A stretch of DNA of 11,625 nucleotides from Bacteroidetes bacterium QH_10_64_19 (GTDB lineage Bacteria; Bacteroidota; Rhodothermia; Rhodothermales; Salinibacteraceae), in assembly GCA_003023125.1 (NCBI GenBank), contig PXSY01000230.1:1-11625 (forward strand), read 5' to 3'. The notes under the pieces were generated by a model. The model did no database searches, was not told the DNA's origin, and saw only the letters and a program-made list of their open reading frames with translations. Both the position numbers and the translations under genes were made by a program. Positions 1 to 5,496 of this stretch are shown piece after piece. Position 1 is the stretch's first letter. Each line of letters begins with the position of its first letter.

Positions 1-1
1 C

Positions 2-427
2 AAGTGGCTGGCGGCGTTGGGCCTCGTGGCGATTGCGCTGGCGTTTACGCTTCCCTACTACGTCACCATCGCCCAGCTCGGCCCCATCGACCACGGCGCC
101 ACCGTGAGCGGCTACCTCGGACTGCTCTTCGTGAGCGCCGTGTACGTGAGCATCGGCCTCTTCGCGTCGAGCTTGACGGGCAATCAGATCGTGGCGTTCC
201 TACTGAGCCTGCTCATCGCCGTCTTCCTGCACCTGCTGTTCGGCCAGATGGCCGCCATCCTGCCCGACGCCTTGGCCAACGTGGCCGGCTTTCTCGACCT
301 CCAGGGCCACTTCCAGACCATGTCGCGGGGCGTCATCGACGCTGCGTCGGTGCTTTACGTGATCACCCTGACGGCCGTCGGCCTTCTCGCCGCAACGATC
401 TCCCTGAAAAGCCGGAGCTGGTCCTGA
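2..427 (+). CDS. gldF: ABC-2 type transporter permease, GldF-like (3' part only)
   Basis: Only the last 141 codons are in the window; the start lies to the left. The fragment is very hydrophobic, with about four membrane segments near local residues 3-21, 36-58, 63-80 and 116-134. The pattern AQLGPID followed by GLFASSLTGNQIVAF, then HFQTMSRGVID before the last segment, is typical of the C-terminal half of GldF and related ABC-2 permeases. These form the membrane channel of an ABC transporter; in gliding Bacteroidota GldF works with GldG and the ATPase GldA. The GldG-like gene follows on the same strand 146 bp downstream, which supports one operon. The symbol marks family membership only: neither gliding nor the substrate can be read from the sequence. 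Confidence 0.85.
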   Translation, partial: KWLAALGLVAIALAFTLPYYVTIAQLGPIDHGATVSGYLGLLFVSAVYVSIGLFASSLTGNQIVAFLLSLLIAVFLHLLFGQMAAILPDALANVAGFLDLQGHFQTMSRGVIDAASVLYVITLTAVGLLAATISLKSRSWS

Positions 428-432
428 ATGTT

Positions 433-464
433 TGGAGGCGCGGACGTGTGGAGGGCTGGACGTG
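433..464 (+). repeat. Imperfect 8-bp tandem repeat (TGGANGNN), four units
   Basis: Four consecutive 8-mers, TGGAGGCG, CGGACGTG, TGGAGGGC and TGGACGTG, begin five bases after the permease stop codon. The same period and unit order recur on the minus strand at 11510-11565. The 36 bases at 429-464 match the minus strand of 11526-11561 at 29 positions with no gap. The array sits in the transcribed spacer between the gldF-like and gldG-like genes. I infer a dispersed intergenic repeat family; its function is unknown. Confidence 0.75.
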
Positions 465-573
465 AACGCTCCTCCCGCCTCCGCCTGATTGTTGCCTCCC
501 CAGACATCGAACGCCTGCCCCCTTTCTCCCACCCCATTCACCCTCAACGCTAACCCCAAAACGCTCTCGCCCC

Positions 574-2163
574 ATGTCGAACGCATTCGCAGGCTTTCTT
601 GCGAACCGGCGCGAAGCCATTCTCCAGGTGCTGCTCATCGCGGGCAGCCTCATCGCCCTCACGTACGTGGCCAATCAGTTTCTCTGGCGCGCGGACCTGA
701 CGGAGAACGACCGCTACACGCTTGCCAGCGCGAGCCACGACGTCGCCCAGGACCTGGACGATCCGGTCACGGTCACGGCCTACTTCACCGAAGACCTGCC
801 GGCCCGGTTCGGACGCACGAAGGAGGAGTTTCAGGCGCTGCTGCAGGAGTTTCGGGCCGCGGCGGACGGGAACGTGGAGTTCACGTTTGTGAATCCCAAC
901 GAGGACGATGCGACCGCGAAGGAGGCGCAGCAGGCCGGCGTCCGCCCCGTCACCATCGACGTACGGGAGCGCAATCAGATGACGCAGAAGCGGGCCTACC
1001 TCGGCGCCGTCTTTCAGTACCAGGACCAGCGCGAGGTCGTCCCGTTCGTGGAGCCGGGCTCGGCGATGGAGTACACGATCGCCAGCACCATGAGCAAGCT
1101 CACGCAGGACGACCAGGCGGTGCTGGGCGTGCTGCAGGGCCACGGCGAGCCGGGGCTGGATGCGATGCCGCAGCTTCAGGACGCGTTGTCGGGGCGCTAC
1201 GAATTGCAGACTGTCTCGGGGGTCGATACGGCGGGCGTGCCCCCAGAGATCGACGCGCTTCTGGTGGCCCGGCCCGAGGACGAGCTGTCTCCCCGAGCGG
1301 CCCTCGCCATCGACCAGTACGTGATGCGCGGCGGCCCCGTACTCTTCGCGCTCAACCGCGCCCAGGCCAACATGCGATTCGGACAGGCCCGCCCCAACGC
1401 GACGGGCCTCGAACCGTTGCTCGACACCTACGGTCTCCCCATCCGCCCCGACCTCATCCGCGACCGCAATGCCAGCGCCGTGCGTGTACAGCAGCAGCGC
1501 GGCGGGTTTAACGTGGCAAACCGGATCCGGTACCCCTACATCCCGCAGATTGCCAACTTTGCGGACCACCCCATCAGCAGCGGGCTGGATCAGGCCGTCT
1601 TTCGGTTCGTCTCGTCGCTCGATACGACCCAGGCCGACAGCACGGCGCAGGTGAGCGTGCTCGCCCGCTCCTCCGGGCAGTCGGCCCGTGCCTCCTTGCC
1701 CACCAACATTCGTCCCCAACAGGAATGGACGATTTCCGACTTTTCAGGGGCCTCGGTTCCCGTGGCCGGCGTGATCGAAGACACCTTCTCGTCCGCCTTC
1801 GCGGGGACGGATACGCTCTCCGTAGAGCGCACGCAGAGCCCGGAAACCAGACTAATCGTCGTCGGGGACGGCGATTTCCTCGTAAACGGATCGGGCCAGC
1901 GGCAGCAGCGCCTGCCTGAAGGCAACATCAACCTCGCGGCCAACAGCATGGATTACCTCGCCGGGGATACGGGCCTGATGTCGCTCCGCACCCAGCGTGT
2001 CAACAGTCGGCCGCTCATGCAGTTGACCCCCACTACCGAAACAATTCTGAAGTACCTGAACGTGTTGCTCCCGATTCTTCTCGTGGTCGGGTACGGCCTC
2101 GTACGCTATCGACGCAATCAGTCCCAGCGGCAGCGCTGGAGGGAGCGCGGCCTCCGTGCCTGA
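574..2163 (+). CDS. gldG: GldG-like ABC transporter auxiliary protein
   Basis: A 529-residue protein of the GldG / ABC-type uncharacterised transport auxiliary family. It has an N-terminal membrane anchor (about residues 17-37), followed directly by WRADLTENDRYTLA, the conserved start of the periplasmic domain. Further family marks are VLQGHGEPGL (186-195) and VVGDGDFLVN (429-438). A second membrane helix (about 495-512) precedes a short Arg-rich cytoplasmic tail. The length is normal for the family. The periplasmic part presumably works with the GldF-like permease encoded just upstream, as a subunit of the same transporter. The ATG at 574 is chosen because it places the anchor 16 residues in; no Shine-Dalgarno sequence precedes it. 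The DUF4340 gene follows after 65 bp. The substrate is unknown, and the gliding role of the namesake should not be assumed here. Confidence 0.85.
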   Translation: MSNAFAGFLANRREAILQVLLIAGSLIALTYVANQFLWRADLTENDRYTLASASHDVAQDLDDPVTVTAYFTEDLPARFGRTKEEFQALLQEFRAAADGNVEFTFVNPNEDDATAKEAQQAGVRPVTIDVRERNQMTQKRAYLGAVFQYQDQREVVPFVEPGSAMEYTIASTMSKLTQDDQAVLGVLQGHGEPGLDAMPQLQDALSGRYELQTVSGVDTAGVPPEIDALLVARPEDELSPRAALAIDQYVMRGGPVLFALNRAQANMRFGQARPNATGLEPLLDTYGLPIRPDLIRDRNASAVRVQQQRGGFNVANRIRYPYIPQIANFADHPISSGLDQAVFRFVSSLDTTQADSTAQVSVLARSSGQSARASLPTNIRPQQEWTISDFSGASVPVAGVIEDTFSSAFAGTDTLSVERTQSPETRLIVVGDGDFLVNGSGQRQQRLPEGNINLAANSMDYLAGDTGLMSLRTQRVNSRPLMQLTPTTETILKYLNVLLPILLVVGYGLVRYRRNQSQRQRWRERGLRA

Positions 2164-2228
2164 CGTGCTGCGTTCGCCCCCGCCCGAACCTTCCACCCGG
2201 AACTCCAACCTCGTCCCTCAATCCTGGC

Positions 2229-3236
2229 ATGACGAACGCGACCAAAACCCTGGCCCTCATCTTCGCGGGCACCCTCACACTTGCGCTCGCCGCCTCGTGG
2301 AGCGGGAGCACCACATCGAGCGCGGCGTTCGAGGAAGAGCTTCTGGCCGTCGACACCAGCGCGGTCCAGGCCGTTCGCATCGAGGAGCCGCCGGGCACGC
2401 CGGTGCGCCTGGAGCGGACGGGGGACGGCTGGGCCGTGGCCCCGTCCGACACGTCGGTCACCTATCCCGCCAGCCCCCAATCGGTCGACCAGCTGTTCAG
2501 CACCCTGCCCTCCCTCCAGGTCGGGGCCGTCGCCACCCGGCAGCCGGACAAACATCCCCGCTACGGCGTCGACTCGACCGGCACAACCATCACTCTGCTC
2601 GGGGGCAATGACGAGCAACTCGGGCAACTGATTGTGGGCCGCACCCGAATGCGACGGCCCCAGGGCGGCGGACAGCGCCAAAACCCAATGCAACGGCGCC
2701 GTCGGCCCGGCACACCGGTCACCTACGTGCGCTCGCCCGACCGGCCCGACGTGTACTCGGTCGAACAATCCCTTCGCGCTCTCACGTCCCGTAGCGTGGA
2801 GGACTGGCGCGACAAGCAAATCTGGGCGCTCGACCGCTCCCAGATTCAGCAGATTGACTTCCGCTACCCGGCCGATAGTTCGTTTACGGTCCGGCGCGCC
2901 CCACAGAGTGATACCACTGCCGCTCCGGACAAGTGGGTCTCGGCGGGCGACACACTATCGCGAAGCAGCACTTCCTCCCTCCTCCGCACCCTCTCGACGG
3001 CCGAGGCCGACGGCTTCGTAAACGATCAATCGCCCAGTGACCTCGGGAACGCCGCGTACACGATCGACGTGCAACTCTCCGGTGGCATCCAGCGCGCCCT
3101 CCACATCCGCCGTACTCCCGAGGGCCAGCACTACGTGGCCACCGCCGACGGCTACCCATACGTGGTGAAGCTCCGCAAATCCAACTGGGATCGGTCGGTG
3201 CTGATGGGCCGGTCGGCACTCCTGGAGAATCCATAA
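2229..3236 (+). CDS. DUF4340 domain-containing protein
   Basis: A 335-residue protein with an N-terminal hydrophobic segment (about residues 7-22) that serves as a membrane anchor or signal peptide; the rest should face the periplasm. The body shows the usual DUF4340 course: VDTSAVQAVRIE near 41, LERTGDGWAV (61-70), TYVRSPDRPDVYSV near 165, and SRSVEDWRDKQIWALD (187-202). DUF4340 proteins are often encoded beside GldG-like proteins, and this gene follows one after 65 bp, so it is probably an accessory subunit of the same ABC module. Residues 139-160 form an Arg/Gln/Gly-rich stretch ending in four arginines, which stands out in an otherwise acidic protein and falls between two expected strands. 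No catalytic motif is visible and no biochemical function is known. The ATG at 2229 puts the hydrophobic segment close to the N terminus. Confidence 0.8.
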   Translation: MTNATKTLALIFAGTLTLALAASWSGSTTSSAAFEEELLAVDTSAVQAVRIEEPPGTPVRLERTGDGWAVAPSDTSVTYPASPQSVDQLFSTLPSLQVGAVATRQPDKHPRYGVDSTGTTITLLGGNDEQLGQLIVGRTRMRRPQGGGQRQNPMQRRRRPGTPVTYVRSPDRPDVYSVEQSLRALTSRSVEDWRDKQIWALDRSQIQQIDFRYPADSSFTVRRAPQSDTTAAPDKWVSAGDTLSRSSTSSLLRTLSTAEADGFVNDQSPSDLGNAAYTIDVQLSGGIQRALHIRRTPEGQHYVATADGYPYVVKLRKSNWDRSVLMGRSALLENP

Positions 3237-3528
3237 TGAGGTCTCCATTCATCGCATCCATCGTCGGGAGAAGACATGATCCACGCACAACCCCGTCGTA
3301 ATTGCATCCGGCACTGGTCCCCGTCCGGCATGTCAGCGCTCCCCACAGCACTCGACGCTCGGCAGTCCCAATGCCAATCCTTCGTAGCCGCCGTGCTGTC
3401 TTGAAGCACGCATCAATCTGCGTGTGCGAGGGAAAACACAGTGTGCCGGCGGGCTTTTAGCACTTCGTCACGCGGTCGTTCGAGGCCGCACTCCGCCGTC
3501 TCCCGCTGTATCGTCCCCCGACGCCCGC
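3237..3528. other. Intergenic gap before the metallophosphoesterase gene
   Basis: 292 bp without a supported gene. No clear promoter of the Bacteroidota type (TTG near -33, TAnnTTTG near -7) could be placed. A 21-codon ORF (3236-3301) overlaps the DUF4340 stop codon as TAATG but has no recognisable content. The only strong structure is the pair of overlapping hairpins at 3392-3424. Confidence 0.5.
3392..3424 (+). promoter_or_regulatory. Two overlapping, mutually exclusive hairpins in a leader
   Basis: CGTGCT (3392-3397) pairs perfectly with AGCACG (3405-3410) across a 7-base loop. CACGCA (3407-3412) pairs perfectly with TGCGTG (3419-3424) across a 6-base loop. Bases 3407-3410 belong to both stems, so only one hairpin can form at a time. 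The pair lies 104 bp upstream of the phosphoesterase start. This is the geometry of an attenuator or RNA switch, but six-base stems also occur by chance in DNA this rich in GC. Confidence 0.25.
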
Positions 3529-4371
3529 ATGCCCCCCACCCACTACCGAACGCTCTGGATCTCGGACGTGCATCTGGGGACCCCGCAGGCGAAGGCCAAC
3601 TTTCTCCTCGACTTCCTCCGCCGTCATGACGCCGATCGCTACTACCTCGTCGGCGACATCTTCGACGGCTGGGCCCTCAAGCGATCCTGGTACTGGCCCA
3701 CATCGCACAACGAGGTCGTGCAGGGACTGCTCCGAAAGGCACAGTCCACCGACATCACGTACATTCCGGGCAACCACGACGAAGCGATCCGCGACTTTCC
3801 TAGTCTTCAGTTCGGCGGTATCACCATCCAAAGAAAAACCGTCCACGTTACCGCCGACGGGCGCCGGTTTCTGATCGTCCACGGCGACGAGTTCGAGGGC
3901 GTTGTGCGCCACTCCAAGTGGGTCGAGATGCTCGGGGAGTGGACCTACGCCGCCGTCCTGACGGCGGACAAGTGGCTGACCCGTCTGCGGCGGCTGTTCA
4001 ACTTTTCCTACTGGTCGCTCGCGAACTACCTAAAGGAGTCTGAACAAATTGAGCAGTTCCTCACCGAGTTCGAAGAGACGGCGGCCCGAGAGGCGCGAAA
4101 AGACGACTTCGACGGGATCATCTGCGGGCACATCCATCGCCCTCGCATGCGGACGATCGAGGGCACCCAATACGTCAACGTTGGGGATTGGGTACAGAGC
4201 TGCACCGCGCTGGCCGAGCACGAGAGTGGCGACCTGGAACTGCTCCGCTGGATTCCGGAGGGCCACAGCCTTCAAGAGGAGATTCCGGCGGATACACCGC
4301 GCTCTCGGGAGGACCACACGCTCTCGGCGGAAACTCTCAACTCCGAACTGCAGGCCAATCGCGACGCCTGA
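3529..4371 (+). CDS. Metallophosphoesterase, LpxH / UDP-2,3-diacylglucosamine diphosphatase family
   Basis: A 280-residue calcineurin-like phosphoesterase of the LpxH/YbbF group. The metal-site motifs occur in order: SDVHLG (12-17), GDIFDGW (42-48), GNHDE (81-85), VHGDEF (117-122) and CGHIHRP (199-205). The likely ligands are D13, H15, D43, N82, H118, H201 and H203. LpxH cleaves UDP-2,3-diacylglucosamine to lipid X at the inner face of the cytoplasmic membrane during lipid A synthesis. This protein is longer than the E. coli enzyme (about 240 residues) and has a helical, aromatic-rich insert around 131-170 that could contact membrane or lipid. No lpx gene is nearby, so the exact substrate is inferred from family alone. 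The ATG at 3529 starts four residues before HYRTLWISDVHLG; upstream codons to the GTG at 3424 look non-coding and overlap the leader hairpin. Confidence 0.8.
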   Translation: MPPTHYRTLWISDVHLGTPQAKANFLLDFLRRHDADRYYLVGDIFDGWALKRSWYWPTSHNEVVQGLLRKAQSTDITYIPGNHDEAIRDFPSLQFGGITIQRKTVHVTADGRRFLIVHGDEFEGVVRHSKWVEMLGEWTYAAVLTADKWLTRLRRLFNFSYWSLANYLKESEQIEQFLTEFEETAAREARKDDFDGIICGHIHRPRMRTIEGTQYVNVGDWVQSCTALAEHESGDLELLRWIPEGHSLQEEIPADTPRSREDHTLSAETLNSELQANRDA

Positions 4372-4389
4372 GATCGACCCAAGCAGGTG

Positions 4390-4408
4390 GCGTCGCGCAG
4401 ACCGACGC
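4390..4408. terminator. Hairpin between convergent genes, possible bidirectional terminator
   Basis: GCGTCG (4390-4395) and CGACGC (4403-4408) form a perfect six-base stem with a seven-base loop in the 55-bp gap between the phosphoesterase stop (4371) and the lyase stop (4427). Neither side has a real T-tract; the plus side continues GTTTGG. Position favours a terminator, and the missing T-tract weakens the call. Confidence 0.3.
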
Positions 4409-4426
4409 GTTTGGCACAAGTCCGTG

Positions 4427-5356
4427 TCATCCGGCGACCTCGGATGCGGGGTCGGGCTCCGTCTGCCGCGGGAGCCGATGGAGCCTGCCCGGGAACTCCT
4501 TATCAAGGAACGCCTCAATCCGAGTCGAGGCTGCCCCAACGGCGTCTCGATCGACCCCCGTGTCGATGCCGAGTCCATCGAGCAGATAGGCGGTGTCTTC
4601 AGTCGCGATGTTGCCGGTGGCCCCTTCGATGAACGGGCATCCTCCCATCCCGGCAAGCGAGGTGTCGAACCGATCGACTCCGCACTGCAGGGCCGCGTAG
4701 ACGTTGGCAAGGCCGAGGCCGCGCGTGTCGTGTAGGTGCAGGACGAGCGGGGTGTCACTGATGGCTGCCTGCACGGCCCCGATGCGCTCCTTGATCATGC
4801 GCGGATGGGCCATGCCCGTCGTGTCCGCCAGCGAGAGGGCCTCGATCTGCATCCCCGCAAAGTGGCGACTCATGTCCACGACCTGATCGAGGGGCGTATC
4901 GCCCGGCGCCTGGTATCCGAAGACGGTCTGAAACCCCATGCGGACCCGCACGCCATGCTTCTGCGCGTGGCGCACCATGTCTTCGGCCTGCGCGACGGCC
5001 TTCTCGACTGTGCGGTTGGCGTTGCTGTGGCTGTGCGCGTCGTGGGTGGCGATGGACAGATCCACGTGCGACAACCCCGCCGCGTGGGCGCGCTCCAGGC
5101 CGGCTCGATTGAGCGCGAGTCCGGCGTAGGTCACGTCCCGGCGCTCGGGCAGCTGTTCGCACACCGCCTCCGCGTCCCGCATCTGGGGCACCCACTCCGG
5201 ATGCACGAACGACGTGACCTGGATGCGCGGCAGGCCGGCGTCGGCGAGGGCCGTAATGGTTTCGACCTTCCGATCCGTGGGGATGAACCGGTCCTCAAAC
5301 TGAAAGCCATCGCGAGGCCCGACGTCGCACAGTTTGACGTGATCGGGAAGGGACAT
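4427..5356 (-). CDS. Hydroxymethylglutaryl-CoA lyase family protein
   Basis: A 309-residue DRE-TIM metallolyase of the type that splits HMG-CoA into acetyl-CoA and acetoacetate, the last step of leucine breakdown. Motifs: DVGPRDGFQ (11-19), SFVHPEWVPQM (49-59), LADTTGM (176-182), LHLHDTRG (206-213) and GMGGCPFIEGATGNIATED (236-254). R15, D16, D178, H207, H209, C240, N249, E253 and D254 all sit 26 positions below human HMGCL R41, D42, D204, H233, H235, C266, N275, E279 and D280, so the core aligns without gaps. Two conserved acidic residues differ: human E37 is D11 and E72 is Q46. No other leucine-catabolic gene is present. The ATG at 5356 is chosen because upstream codons are antisense to the M16 gene and resemble nothing. 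It lies 75 bp past that gene's terminator, so it probably has its own promoter. A related CoA-ester lyase activity cannot be excluded. Confidence 0.78.
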   Translation of the reverse strand: MSLPDHVKLCDVGPRDGFQFEDRFIPTDRKVETITALADAGLPRIQVTSFVHPEWVPQMRDAEAVCEQLPERRDVTYAGLALNRAGLERAHAAGLSHVDLSIATHDAHSHSNANRTVEKAVAQAEDMVRHAQKHGVRVRMGFQTVFGYQAPGDTPLDQVVDMSRHFAGMQIEALSLADTTGMAHPRMIKERIGAVQAAISDTPLVLHLHDTRGLGLANVYAALQCGVDRFDTSLAGMGGCPFIEGATGNIATEDTAYLLDGLGIDTGVDRDAVGAASTRIEAFLDKEFPGRLHRLPRQTEPDPASEVAG

Positions 5357-5431
5357 GGCTGCGGAAAAACGGTGGAAGACAACGGCAAGACGAATACGGC
5401 ACCTTGGACCGGCGGGTTCAGCCCGCACGAC

Positions 5432-5468
5432 AAAAGGCCCGAGGCCCCCACCAGGGGAGCCCCGGGCC
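5432..5468 (-). terminator. Strong intrinsic terminator of the M16 operon
   Basis: Read on the minus strand, an imperfect GC hairpin has arms at 5454-5468 and 5436-5449 and a four-base loop (5450-5453). Its outer six base pairs are GGCCCG/CGGGCC, and it is followed by TTTTG (5435-5431). It starts 28 bases after the stop codon of the second M16 gene. A second small hairpin (GCGGG, 5-base loop, CCCGC, 5412-5426) lies just beyond it. The hairpin separates the M16 operon from the lyase gene. Confidence 0.85.
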
Positions 5469-5496
5469 CTGCTTCGTGGGTCCGAACTGGCAATGG

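Noticed and set aside
489..1511. 340-codon plus-strand open frame overlapping the GldG-like gene
   Set aside because: It is an out-of-frame shadow with very Arg/Pro/Gly-rich translation, typical of GC-rich frame shifts.
550..1719. 389-codon minus-strand open frame
   Set aside because: It is antisense to the GldG-like gene, which has two membrane anchors and family motifs; the antisense product is rich in His, Arg and Gly with no domain.
2164..2228. Possible third copy of the TGGA-type repeat between the GldG-like and DUF4340 genes
   Set aside because: TCCA occurs at 2192-2195 and 2204-2207, but the spacing is 12 rather than 8 and there is no wider match to the other arrays.
3236..3301. 21-codon ORF overlapping the DUF4340 stop as TAATG
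   Set aside because: The overlap looks like translational coupling, but the peptide has no signal, motif or coding bias that would separate it from chance.
3424..3528. Upstream extension of the metallophosphoesterase from GTG 3424
   Set aside because: The 35 extra residues are Arg/Pro-rich, do not resemble a signal or a domain, and start inside a hairpin; ATG 3529 fits the family.
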